NCBI GenBank assembly: GCA_009780755.1
Contig: WQZL01000030.1
Coordinates: 1-17,536 of the forward strand
DNA: 17,536 nucleotides
Origin: Promicromonosporaceae bacterium
Lineage (GTDB): Bacteria; Actinomycetota; Actinomycetes; Actinomycetales; Cellulomonadaceae
Reading direction: 5' to 3'
The translations under genes and the position numbers were made by a program. The notes beneath the pieces are model-generated. The model worked only from the letters and a program-made list of their open reading frames with translations. It was not told where the DNA came from and searched no databases. Of the stretch, positions 1-8,218 are shown piece after piece. How positions within the stretch are numbered: the stretch's first letter is position 1; the number at the start of each line of letters is the position of its first letter.

Positions 1-1023
<1,023 letters not shown>

Positions 1024-1038
1024 CCTCACGCTAGCTAC

Positions 1039-1074
1039 GACGAGGGATCCCATCGCAAGATGGGATCCCTCGTC
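1039..1074 (+). terminator. Stem-loop terminator after the aldolase gene
   Basis: A perfect 14-bp inverted repeat (1039-1052 and 1061-1074, core GAGGGATCCCA) encloses the 8-base loop TCGCAAGA. It begins 16 bases after the aldolase stop codon. No T-run follows, as is common for actinobacterial hairpin terminators. Position and stem strength support transcription termination or 3'-end protection. Confidence 0.75.
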
Positions 1075-1171
1075 TCATATGTAACATCCTCGGCTCGTGA
1101 ACCTGGGTGCAGGCGTCACAGTGTCGATTCTCGACCTAGACCTAGACCACGCACGTTTACTCTGGGCTTAC

Positions 1172-1289
1172 CGAACCGGACTTCCGTCGACTTTTCAGTT
1201 GCCGAACCGGACGTTTGTCGCGGTTTTGGGCAGTTTTCCGCGACAAAGATCCGGTTCGAGGTGAAAAAAGTCGACAAACATCCGATTCG
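1172..1289. repeat. 118-bp nested palindrome of four ~31-bp units
   Basis: Four copies of a unit beginning CGAACCGGA are visible, two on the plus strand (from 1172 and from 1203) and two inverted (ending at 1258 and 1289). Spacing is 31 bp on both sides, and both unit pairs share the same centre at 1230.5. The inner pair forms arms of 21 nt (1203-1223 and 1238-1258) with 19 matches around a 14-nt loop. The outer pair is less exact but shares GTCGACTTTT. Secondary motifs TTTGTCG and GTCGAC recur in the units. It lies between the converging ends of the aldolase and xerC genes, 64 bp from the xerC stop. It could be a bidirectional terminator, a miniature mobile element or a protein-binding or recombination site. 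The gap also holds the aldolase hairpin; I see nothing else in it beyond a purine-rich stretch at 1293-1345. Confidence 0.8.
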
Positions 1290-1353
1290 ACGTGAGGGGT
1301 CAGCGTGAAGGGGATGCGAAGGGGGCGGGGAGTTGGTGGGGGCCACCGTCGAG

Positions 1354-2352
1354 CTAGGCGCGGGGGTGGGCCTGGGTGTAGATGGCACGGAGGCGTTCGG
1401 AATCGACGTGGGTGTAGCGCTGCGTGGTGGCGAGGCTGGTGTGGCCGAGTACCTCCTGCACCGAGCGCAGGTCGGAGCCGCCCGCCAGCAAATGCGTGGC
1501 CGCCGAGTGCCGCAGAGCGTGCGGGGCCACGTCGCTCACCCCAGCGGTGGCCGCGAGCCGGTGTATGGCATCGCGCACCTGGCGCTGCCCCCAACGCCCG
1601 CCCCGGTCACCGATGAACAGCGCCTGGCCCGACGCCTCCTTCACCAGTGTTGGCCGCCCCTGCTCCAGCCAGGCATCCACGGCTTGTACGGCGGGCAGAC
1701 CGAACGGCACCACCCGTTCCTTGCCGCCCTTGCCCATTACCCGCACCAGCCGTTCGACGAGGTCAATGCTGCCGATGTCTAGGGCCACAAGCTCGCCGAC
1801 ACGAATGCCCGCACCGTATAACAGCTCGGCTGCCGCCCAGGCGCGCAGGTTTTTGGGGTGTTCTGGGCTTGGGTGAGGGGTGGGGGTGGTTTCGACAAGC
1901 TCAACCGGTGGGGTGGCCAGGGCGGCTTGACGGGCGGCGTCTAGCAGACGGGAAGCGGCATCCACAGAGAGTACCGTTGGGAGCGAGGAGGGCACCTTGG
2001 GGCTGGCCAATCGGACCGATGGATCGGTGACGGCAAGGCTCAGGCGGGTGGCCCAGCCTAGAAAGGCTCGCGCGCTTGCGCCACGCCTAGCCAGGGTGGA
2101 GCGGGCCATGCCCCGCCCGGCCTGCGTGCCCAACCAGCCACGCAACATCGGCAACTGCACATCGTCTAACCCCTGAGCGCCATGTCGCACCGCGTACCGC
2201 AGCAGGTCGGTCACATCCGAGACGTAGGCCCGGCTGGTGTGTGCCGAATAGCCACGCTCAGCGGTCAGGTACCTGCTAAATCTTTCGACAGTGTTCGCCA
2301 AGTCGACGGGCAATGGCAGGCCGGGTAGATCAGCGGCATTTTGCGCGGTCAC
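1354..2352 (-). CDS. xerC: Tyrosine recombinase, XerC-like
   Basis: Site-specific tyrosine recombinase of the Xer group, which with XerD normally resolves chromosome dimers at dif. With the GTG at 2352 the product is 332 residues. It has an N-terminal SAM-like core-binding domain (about 15-105) and a C-terminal catalytic domain with the complete set of residues: Arg184 in AGIRVGEL, Lys208 in GKGGKE, His278 and Arg281 in HALRH, His304 in LGHTS and Tyr313 in TTQRYTHV. An insertion of about 20 residues (148-168, PPVELVETT then Pro-rich) coincides with an actinobacterial repeat and is absent from ordinary XerC. The GTG at 2352 leaves 19 bp after the purE stop and has a weak GGGTGG upstream. A GTG at 2400 would overlap purE by 29 bp and has no suitable binding site. 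It is the last gene of the purK-purE run. Confidence 0.9.
   Translation of the reverse strand: MTAQNAADLPGLPLPVDLANTVERFSRYLTAERGYSAHTSRAYVSDVTDLLRYAVRHGAQGLDDVQLPMLRGWLGTQAGRGMARSTLARRGASARAFLGWATRLSLAVTDPSVRLASPKVPSSLPTVLSVDAASRLLDAARQAALATPPVELVETTPTPHPSPEHPKNLRAWAAAELLYGAGIRVGELVALDIGSIDLVERLVRVMGKGGKERVVPFGLPAVQAVDAWLEQGRPTLVKEASGQALFIGDRGGRWGQRQVRDAIHRLAATAGVSDVAPHALRHSAATHLLAGGSDLRSVQEVLGHTSLATTQRYTHVDSERLRAIYTQAHPRA
1885..1906. repeat. Short actinobacterial palindromic repeat inside xerC
   Basis: The plus strand carries GGTTTCGACAAGCTCAACC preceded by GGT. This is the short form of a dispersed repeat I recall from many actinobacterial genomes (GGTTGAGCTTGTCGAAACC on the other strand). 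It reads in frame through xerC as PPVELVETT and explains the extra loop of the recombinase. Family membership rests on memory, not on a search. Confidence 0.6.
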
Positions 2353-2371
2353 TTCGATCAACCACCCGCGG

Positions 2372-2881
2372 TTAGGCCCGTCGCTGACGCAGGGCCTCAC
2401 CCTTGGCGTGAGCGAGGCGGCTTAATTCGGCCTGAAACTCCGTCATGCGTTCGCGCAACGTGGTCGCCGCGTCATCGGCACCTGCGCACAGAATGCGGGC
2501 CGCCAGCAAACCCGCGTTGCGCGCTCCCCCGATTGATACGGTGGCCACCGGCACCCCGGACGGCATCTGCACGATGGACAGCAGCGAATCCATTCCATCT
2601 AGGTGCTTTAACGGCACAGGCACGCCGATCACCGGCAGCGGGGTGACCGAGGCGAGCATTCCCGGCAGGTGAGCGGCGCCGCCGGCCCCGGCGATTATCA
2701 CCCGTAGCCCGCGTTCGGCGGCGCCCCGGCCATACTCGATCATCTCGGTGGGCATTCGGTGGGCGGAAACCACGTCTGCCTCGTAGGGGATGTCGAACTC
2801 CTCTAGCGCCTGGGCCGCAGCCTGCATCACCGGCCAGTCGGAATCCGACCCCATCACCACACCCACGAGCGGAGAGTTCAT
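2372..2881 (-). CDS. purE: N5-carboxyaminoimidazole ribonucleotide mutase
   Basis: Class I PurE, which moves the carboxylate of N5-CAIR to C4 to give CAIR in de novo purine synthesis, acting on the product of PurK. The 169-residue protein is standard length. It shows the family signatures GSDSDW (11-16, phosphate and substrate binding), SAHRMP (39-44, with catalytic His41) and AGAGGAAHLPGM (about 64-75). The ATG overlaps the purK stop in an ATGA arrangement, which indicates translational coupling and a single transcript. It is followed by xerC on the same strand. Purine-pathway placement is secure. Confidence 0.97.
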   Translation of the reverse strand: MNSPLVGVVMGSDSDWPVMQAAAQALEEFDIPYEADVVSAHRMPTEMIEYGRGAAERGLRVIIAGAGGAAHLPGMLASVTPLPVIGVPVPLKHLDGMDSLLSIVQMPSGVPVATVSIGGARNAGLLAARILCAGADDAATTLRERMTEFQAELSRLAHAKGEALRQRRA

Positions 2882-4098
2882 GCCCCCACCCTATCGCCGC
2901 GCAGGAGAGCGGCAGCAGCTAGGGCGCGGATGCGCGCCGTTTCTAGATCGGGGCCGGAGACGTTTACGTGGCCAAGCTTGCGGCCAGCCCGGATTTCCTT
3001 GCCGTACAGGTTCACCTTCGCCTCGGGAAACCTTGCCAGCAATTCCGGCAAGGCATCGGTCAGGCTTGCCCGCGATGAGCCGAGTACATTCGCCATCACC
3101 GTCCAGGTGGCCGTGGCGGCGGTGTCGCCGAGCGGCAGATCGAGTACGGCTCGCAGGTGCTGCTCGAACTGGCTGGTCACGGCCCCGTCGATGGTCCAGT
3201 GCCCGGAGTTGTGGGGGCGCATTGCCAGCTCGTTTACCAGCACCTGCGGGGTGCCATCGGGACCGAGCGTTTCAAAGAGTTCAACAGCCAGCACACCGGT
3301 CACACCCAGCTTCGTAACGATGGTAGAGCCAAGCTCTCGCACCTGGTTGGCCAATTCCGCCGATAGGTTCGGGGCCGGAGCGATCACCTCGGAACACACG
3401 CCGTTTCGCTGAATTGACTCGACCACGGGCCAGGTGCGCACCTCCCCCGATGGGCGTCGGGCCACCAGGGCCGCTAGCTCGCGGGTGAACGGCACCTTCT
3501 CCTCCACCAGCAGTTGCGGGGCACCGTTCGCGGCGGCCGCGATCCAGTCGGCGGCGGCCGCGAGGTCGGAGATGATGCGCACTCCCTTGCCGTCGTAGCC
3601 GCCCCGAGAGGTTTTAAGCACCGCCTCGCCGGTGGGAGTGGTAGCCAAGAAGGCCGCAAGCACCGCTTCGGCATCGTCCGCCTCAAAGGGGAGGGGCATC
3701 CAGCGGGGGCAGGGTAGGCCCAGCTCGGTCAGGCGGGCACGCATGGCGATCTTGTCTTGGGCGTAGATCAGCGCGGCGGGGCTGGGGTGTACGGGGGTGC
3801 CGTGGTCGAGTAGGTCTTGCAGCAGGGTGTTTGGCACATGCTCGTGTTCGAAGGTGAGTACCGAGGCGGGGGCGCCATCTGCTGGTGTAATCAGCTGGCG
3901 GATAGCGGCCTCATCGTAGGCTCTGCCCACCGGGGCATCGGCTAGCAGTTGTGCGGCCGAGGAGTTTGGCTCCTCGACCAGCGCGCGCAGGTGCACGCCG
4001 AGCGCACCGGCGGCGGGAGTCATCATGCGAGCGAGTTGGCCGCCACCAACCACGGCAATCACTGGGGTAGTCACGAAGGTTAAGGCTACGGCACTCAC
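2878..4098 (-). CDS. purK: N5-carboxyaminoimidazole ribonucleotide synthase
   Basis: ATP-grasp ligase that converts AIR, ATP and bicarbonate to N5-CAIR, feeding PurE. The 406-residue product shows GGGQLARMM (18-26) of the N-terminal dinucleotide-like fold, DKIAMRARLTELGLPCP where the ATP-grasp domain begins, the KTSRGGYDGKG loop that contacts ATP and substrate, EEKVPFTREL, and VNELAMRPHNSGHWTIDG with metal-binding and substrate residues. It ends with the family C-terminal domain. The GTG at 4098 lies 10 bases after the histidine kinase stop. A second GTG at 4074 is closer to the conserved TPVIAVVGGG start and would remove eight residues. Neither has a clear Shine-Dalgarno sequence, so the exact start is uncertain. 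It overlaps purE by 4 bp. Confidence 0.96.
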   Translation of the reverse strand: MSAVALTFVTTPVIAVVGGGQLARMMTPAAGALGVHLRALVEEPNSSAAQLLADAPVGRAYDEAAIRQLITPADGAPASVLTFEHEHVPNTLLQDLLDHGTPVHPSPAALIYAQDKIAMRARLTELGLPCPRWMPLPFEADDAEAVLAAFLATTPTGEAVLKTSRGGYDGKGVRIISDLAAAADWIAAAANGAPQLLVEEKVPFTRELAALVARRPSGEVRTWPVVESIQRNGVCSEVIAPAPNLSAELANQVRELGSTIVTKLGVTGVLAVELFETLGPDGTPQVLVNELAMRPHNSGHWTIDGAVTSQFEQHLRAVLDLPLGDTAATATWTVMANVLGSSRASLTDALPELLARFPEAKVNLYGKEIRAGRKLGHVNVSGPDLETARIRALAAAALLRGDRVGA

Positions 4099-4108
4099 GT
4101 CATTGGGG

Positions 4109-5446
4109 TTAGCGGCGCGAAGAGATGGAGGTGCCGGCGGGGAGCAGCACCGATGGATTCAAGGTCTTGGGCACACCGGCCAGGAATACGGTGAATACCG
4201 CCGGGCGGCGCTGTGAAAGCTCGATGCGGCCACCATCGGCGGCGGCCAGGTCGCGGGCGATGGCCAGGCCAAGTCCGGTGCCTTTGCCGGAGGTGAAGCC
4301 GCGCTCGAAGATGCGTGAGGCGATCTCATCGGAGACACCCTGCCCCTCATCACCGATCTCCAACGCCACGGCTCCGGTGGTGCCCGAGGGTCGAGAGCGA
4401 ATGGTGGTTACGCCATCACCGTACTTCAAAGAGTTCTCTAGCAAGGTGGCGAGTACCTGCGACAGCGCGCCGGGGGTGGCCAGCACGCGCTGATCGCCCG
4501 GCACCTCGAAGGTCAGGCGGCGATTCGCCCGCAGATAGGTGGGCGTCCACTCCTCGGCTAGCTGCCGCACCACATCCGCCAGCCGCACCGGCTCGGTGGT
4601 GCCACCCTGGGTACGTTTGGAGGCCGCCAGCAAATCATCGACCACGGAAACCAGCCGCTCTACCTGCTCTAAGGAAACCCGCGCCTCTTCCTGCACGTCC
4701 GGCTCGGAGGAGGTCAGCATGATCTCTTCGAGCCGCATCGTCAGCGCCGTCAACGGGGTACGCAACTGGTGCGAAGCATCCGAGGTGAACTGCCGCGCCG
4801 AAGCCAGATGCCCCGCCAGCCGGTCGGCAGAGCGGGTCAGCTCGGAGGCAACCAGGTCGATCTCCTCAATGCCACTTTGTTCCACCTGGGGGCGAACCAG
4901 GCCAGAACCCAGTTGCTCGGCCGATGCTGCCAAGTAGACGAGCGGAGCGGAGAGCCGGTTGGACTGCCTCACGGCCACCGCCGCCCCGGCCGCGATGGCG
5001 ATCAGGCAGGTGATCGCCACAAGGCCCACCACCTGAATCATCTGAACTCGCGCAGTCCAGGCTGAGACTTCCATAAACACCTGCGCGTTCGCATCCGTCG
5101 ACGCGACCACGGATAGCACGGGACCACCGATGGGCACCCCCCGCTCGATAGTGTCGCCACCGGGCAGCACTATGCGGACGAAAGCGGGAATGGCGTTGCC
5201 GGTGCGGCCCTCGACCGCCACGGTTAAGGAACGCTCGGAGATGACATCGGTCACATCCTGTTCGACTTCCGCCGCGCGCTCCTGGGCAGCTTGCACCGAG
5301 GCAACTAGCGTGTTCAGTCGGTCACGTAAACCTCGGTTTTGCATCTCGCCGGCCCATTGGGCGCCCATAAACCCCAGCGGGATGCCGAGCAGAACCACCG
5401 CCACGACAACCGCAGAGATCGTGGCCAGCAGAACCCGCCTACGCAC
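4109..5446 (-). CDS. Two-component sensor histidine kinase
   Basis: Membrane histidine kinase of 445 residues, partner of the response regulator directly upstream. Order: transmembrane segment 1 (about 5-28), extracytoplasmic sensor region (about 29-135), transmembrane segment 2 (about 136-158), HAMP linker (about 160-213), HisKA dimerisation domain with phosphoacceptor His226 in SDASHQLRTP, then an HATPase domain with N-box ENSLKYG (337-343), G1 box DEGQG (366-370), F box around IFERGF and G2 box GKGTGLGLAIA (387-397). All ATP-binding motifs are present, so it should be active. The GTG start directly abuts the regulator's TAA, which suggests coupled translation. The short sensor region has no recognisable ligand domain, so the signal is unknown. 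The stop lies 10 bases before the purK start. Confidence 0.93.
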   Translation of the reverse strand: MRRRVLLATISAVVVAVVLLGIPLGFMGAQWAGEMQNRGLRDRLNTLVASVQAAQERAAEVEQDVTDVISERSLTVAVEGRTGNAIPAFVRIVLPGGDTIERGVPIGGPVLSVVASTDANAQVFMEVSAWTARVQMIQVVGLVAITCLIAIAAGAAVAVRQSNRLSAPLVYLAASAEQLGSGLVRPQVEQSGIEEIDLVASELTRSADRLAGHLASARQFTSDASHQLRTPLTALTMRLEEIMLTSSEPDVQEEARVSLEQVERLVSVVDDLLAASKRTQGGTTEPVRLADVVRQLAEEWTPTYLRANRRLTFEVPGDQRVLATPGALSQVLATLLENSLKYGDGVTTIRSRPSGTTGAVALEIGDEGQGVSDEIASRIFERGFTSGKGTGLGLAIARDLAAADGGRIELSQRRPAVFTVFLAGVPKTLNPSVLLPAGTSISSRR

Positions 5447-6130
5447 TTAAGCCCGTCCCGCCTCAAAGCGGAACCCGAGGCCACGCACGGTGGAGATGTA
5501 GCGCGGCGCGTTTGCGTCATCGCCGAGCTTGCGGCGCAACCACGAGATATGCATATCCAAGGTCTTGGTGGAGCCGGTCGGATCCGAACCCCACACATCG
5601 CGCATTAGCGTTTCGCGCTGCAATACGGAACCGGCATTGGCAACAAGTACCCGCAGCAGGTCAAACTCCTTGGTGGTTAGGTGCAGTTCGCGATCCCCCA
5701 CAAAGGCGCGATGGGCGGAAACATCTACCCGCACATCCTGCGCCCGCACCTCATCGTCTTCCTGATTCTCCCCGAGCAGGCGGCGCAGCAGCGCCCGCAC
5801 GCGAGCCAGCAGCTCGGCCAGGCGGAACGGCTTGGTCACATAGTCATCGGCGCCAGCATCCAGGCCCACCACGAGGTCCACCTCGTCGGCGCGAGCCGTG
5901 AGTACCAGAATTGGAGTGGTGCAGCCATTGCGCCGCAATTCGCGGGCGACGTCCAGACCGTCCATGTCGGGCAGGCCCAGGTCGAGAACTATCACATCCG
6001 CCTGGGCGGCGTGGTCAAGGGCGCCTTGACCCGTGCCTTGAACCGTTACGTGATAGCCCTCCCGGCTGAGCGCGCGGGCCAGCGGTTCGGCAATCGCGGG
6101 GTCATCCTCGGCCAGCAATACGTTGGTCAT
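5447..6130 (-). CDS. OmpR/PhoB-family response regulator
   Basis: DNA-binding response regulator of 227 residues. The receiver domain (about 2-115) has the acidic pair Asp9-Asp10, phosphoacceptor Asp50 in VIVLDLGLPDMDG, the Thr in LVLTARA and the Lys in DDYVTKPF. The C-terminal winged helix (about 130-225) has KEFDLLRVLVANAG and SWLRRKLGD, typical of the OmpR/PhoB class. I chose the ATG at 6130 because MTNVLLAEDD is the natural first strand of a receiver; upstream in-frame starts only add non-conserved residues. No good Shine-Dalgarno sequence lies within 15 bases of it, so the message may be leaderless or weakly translated. It heads the run with the kinase, purK, purE and xerC. Its targets are not evident. 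Confidence 0.94.
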   Translation of the reverse strand: MTNVLLAEDDPAIAEPLARALSREGYHVTVQGTGQGALDHAAQADVIVLDLGLPDMDGLDVARELRRNGCTTPILVLTARADEVDLVVGLDAGADDYVTKPFRLAELLARVRALLRRLLGENQEDDEVRAQDVRVDVSAHRAFVGDRELHLTTKEFDLLRVLVANAGSVLQRETLMRDVWGSDPTGSTKTLDMHISWLRRKLGDDANAPRYISTVRGLGFRFEAGRA

Positions 6131-6207
6131 TGCGCAATGGTAGCCCCAGGTTTGCATAAAACGTATAGAACCGCCCGCTTCCTTTTCCCCTGTGTCTTGC
6201 CCCGACG

Positions 6208-7179
6208 TCAGGTCGCAAGTTTCACCAGGTGTTCGGCGGTGGTGCGGTCGGTGACCAAGATGTTGATCCACCCCCCCAGCATCGCGCCACGGATGGCCTC
6301 CACCTTGCGCGATCCCCCGGCAATGCCGACCCGGCGAGGCACCGCGCGAAGCACATCGGGGTCAATAGCGATCACTCGATCATCGAAGGAGGATCGGACC
6401 AGCTCACCATCGCGGTTAATGAATCTAAAACACACATCGCCGACAGCACCGGCGGCCTCCAGCGCGGCCAGATCGTCGGTTGGGAACACGTTCCCGGACT
6501 GGCTGGCCAGGTCCGATGGCTCAATGCCGCCAATACCGATCAGGGCGATGGTCAGCCGCGACCAGGTCTGCGCCACGTCGGCAACCACCGGATCGGAGAC
6601 GAGAGCGTCACGGGCCTCAACAGATCCGAGAATGCCGGGGGTGGGCAGCAATATGGGATCGGCCCCGGTATAAGAGGCGAGTTGTCCGATGAGCTGCGTG
6701 GCCTGCATTTGCACCTGCGGGTTGCCCATGCCGCCGACGAGCTGCACCACGTTGTCTACCACCTTGGTGCGGAAGGGGCTAAGGGCGTAGGCCGTGGCGA
6801 TCACGGAGGCCGACCAGGAGGAGATGCCCATTGTGTCGGTGCCGAGCAACGTATTGGAGAGGTATGACGCCGCAGCGGCCCCAAGCGCAGGGGTAATCTC
6901 CCCCTCGGCATCGACCACCAGCGCCCGCTTTATCCCGTATGCCTGTTCCAGCGTCTCCGTCAGTTCGATATTTACCTCGGGGGGCACGGTAACGGTCGTG
7001 CGGACGATACCCGCCGCTACCGCCGCCTTCAACAGCCTAGAGACGCGCGGCTGGGAGATGTGGAAGGCTTCGGCGATCTCGGCCTGACGCATACCCTGCT
7101 CGTGATAGGCGCGGGCCACACGAGCCGCCAGCCGTAATTGGCTGCCGCGAGCGCCCATGAGGGCCAGATCGCTAACCAT
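6208..7179 (-). CDS. SorC-family sugar-binding transcriptional regulator
   Basis: Transcription factor of 323 residues with an N-terminal helix-turn-helix (about 15-58, including RQAEIAEAFHISQPRVSRLL) and a C-terminal sugar-phosphate-binding domain of the SorC/DeoR type (about 65-320, including GIGGIEPSD and VGIAGGSRKVEAIRGA). Members of this family bind DNA as oligomers and respond to phosphorylated sugars made by the pathway they control. It is the last gene of the kinase-isomerase-transketolase run, so control of that operon by a sugar phosphate such as apulose 4-phosphate is the natural inference. The ATG at 7179 has a strong GGAAGGA six bases upstream. A nested palindrome in the gap before it is a candidate operator. 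Family is secure; ligand is inferred. Confidence 0.92.
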   Translation of the reverse strand: MVSDLALMGARGSQLRLAARVARAYHEQGMRQAEIAEAFHISQPRVSRLLKAAVAAGIVRTTVTVPPEVNIELTETLEQAYGIKRALVVDAEGEITPALGAAAASYLSNTLLGTDTMGISSWSASVIATAYALSPFRTKVVDNVVQLVGGMGNPQVQMQATQLIGQLASYTGADPILLPTPGILGSVEARDALVSDPVVADVAQTWSRLTIALIGIGGIEPSDLASQSGNVFPTDDLAALEAAGAVGDVCFRFINRDGELVRSSFDDRVIAIDPDVLRAVPRRVGIAGGSRKVEAIRGAMLGGWINILVTDRTTAEHLVKLAT

Positions 7180-7185
7180 CGCTTT

Positions 7186-7192
7186 TCCTTCC
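7186..7192 (-). promoter_or_regulatory. Ribosome binding site of the SorC-family regulator
   Basis: GGAAGGA on the minus strand, six bases before the ATG at 7179. It fixes the regulator start and suggests that it is translated independently of the transketolase genes. Confidence 0.75.
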
Positions 7193-7200
7193 TAGTATTC

Positions 7201-7244
7201 GGATGCGGGCCGAGAACAGAATAACTATTCAACGACCCGCATCC
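7201..7244 (-). promoter_or_regulatory. Hairpin with inner palindrome before the regulator gene
   Basis: A perfect 9-bp inverted repeat GGATGCGGG (7201-7209) and CCCGCATCC (7236-7244) encloses a 26-base loop that contains another palindrome, GAATA-AC-TATTC (7219-7230). It lies between the transketolase stop and the regulator ribosome binding site. No T-run follows on the minus strand. It could be a partial terminator or processing hairpin that lowers regulator expression, and the AT-rich inner palindrome could be a regulator operator. The choice is not resolved by sequence. Confidence 0.5.
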
Positions 7245-7279
7245 TAGATGATCTGATCGACCTGACCGATGGTGTCTTG

Positions 7280-8218
7280 TTACTTGGCGCCCATCATCAA
7301 CTCTCGGGCCACCTCGGCGATGCCCTGCGCAGAGGCGCCGATGTGATCGAGCAGCCACTCGGCGGAGCCGGTGGTGGCGAAGTCACGGAAGCCGATTCGG
7401 CGCACTGGGCAGGGGTGGGACTCGCTTACCAGCTCGGCGATGGCGCCGCCTAGCCCGGCCACATTGGCCTCTTCGACCGTGACGATCCCGGCGGTTTCTC
7501 GCGCGGCGGCCAGCACGGCCTCGGCGTCGAGGGGGACGATGGACGGCAGAGACAGCACGCGGGCGAAGACGCCCCCGATGGCCAGCAGGTCGGCGGCCGC
7601 CAGCGCTCGGGTGACGGTGACCCCGGTGGCGGCAAGGGTCACGTCGTTGCCCTCACGGATGGTGACGGCCTTGCCCGGCTCAAACCGATAGTCGTCGCCA
7701 TAAATCTCGGGCACGCCCATGCGGGCCACGCGCAGGTATACGGGACCGTCGTGGGCGGCGGCCCAGCGGACAACCTGCTCGGTTTCCTTCGGAGATGCCG
7801 GAGCGAGTACATGCCAGCCCGGCAGGGTGCGCAGCCACGCGAAATCCTCAATGGAGTGATGGGTGGGGCCGAGTTCGCCGTAGGCGACACCTGGGGAGTG
7901 GCCCACCAGCTTGACGTTGGCGCGGGAGTAAACCACGTCGGCCTTGATCTGCTCCATCGCGCGGGCGGTAAGAAAGCAGCCCGCAGCCGACACGAAGGGC
8001 ACGCGCCCGCCGTTAGCCAGTCCGTTTGCGACGCCCACCATGTTTTGCTCGGCGATGCCGACGTTCACGGTGCGGGCCGGGAACTCTTTTTGGAAATCGC
8101 CCAGCTTTGAGGAGCCGACGGAATCGTTGACCACCGCCATGATGCGGTCGTCTTCGCGGGCCAGGTTGGCCAGGGTGGCCGCCCAGGTGTCTCGGCAATC
8201 AAATAGTTCGACGCTCAC
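7280..8218 (-). CDS. aptB: Transketolase C-terminal subunit (AptB-like)
   Basis: The pyrimidine-binding and C-terminal half of a split, thiamine diphosphate-dependent transketolase, 312 residues. It carries the pyrimidine-domain signature VNVGIAEQNMVGVANGLA with catalytic Glu57, which activates the cofactor, then HSPGVAYGELGPTHHSIEDFAW with substrate-binding histidines, and a C-terminal Rossmann-like domain from about 185. It must pair with the N-terminal half encoded just upstream; the two genes overlap by 4 bp (ATGA), consistent with 1:1 production. Two-gene transketolases are frequent in sugar-specific operons. With an FGGY kinase and a TIM-barrel isomerase beside it, the best match is subunit B of apulose-4-phosphate transketolase. 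The enzyme family is secure, but the substrate and gene symbol are inferred from context. Confidence 0.9.
   Translation of the reverse strand: MSVELFDCRDTWAATLANLAREDDRIMAVVNDSVGSSKLGDFQKEFPARTVNVGIAEQNMVGVANGLANGGRVPFVSAAGCFLTARAMEQIKADVVYSRANVKLVGHSPGVAYGELGPTHHSIEDFAWLRTLPGWHVLAPASPKETEQVVRWAAAHDGPVYLRVARMGVPEIYGDDYRFEPGKAVTIREGNDVTLAATGVTVTRALAAADLLAIGGVFARVLSLPSIVPLDAEAVLAAARETAGIVTVEEANVAGLGGAIAELVSESHPCPVRRIGFRDFATTGSAEWLLDHIGASAQGIAEVARELMMGAK

Noticed and set aside
1130..1150. Short CCTAGA tandem repeat
   Set aside because: Only two full copies, within chance expectation, and no associated structure.
1172..1289. CRISPR-like array because of the 31-bp spacing
   Set aside because: Only two units run in each orientation, spacers are short and related to one another, and the layout is mirror-symmetrical. 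No cas gene is present in the window.
1172..1289. Chromosomal dif site next to xerC
   Set aside because: dif is a ~28-bp site with two 11-bp arms and need not lie beside xerC; this 118-bp structure does not resemble it.
6131..6271. N-terminal extension of the response regulator to 6271
   Set aside because: It overlaps the regulator gene end at 6208 and adds residues with no conservation before the receiver's first strand; the ATG at 6130 fits the family.
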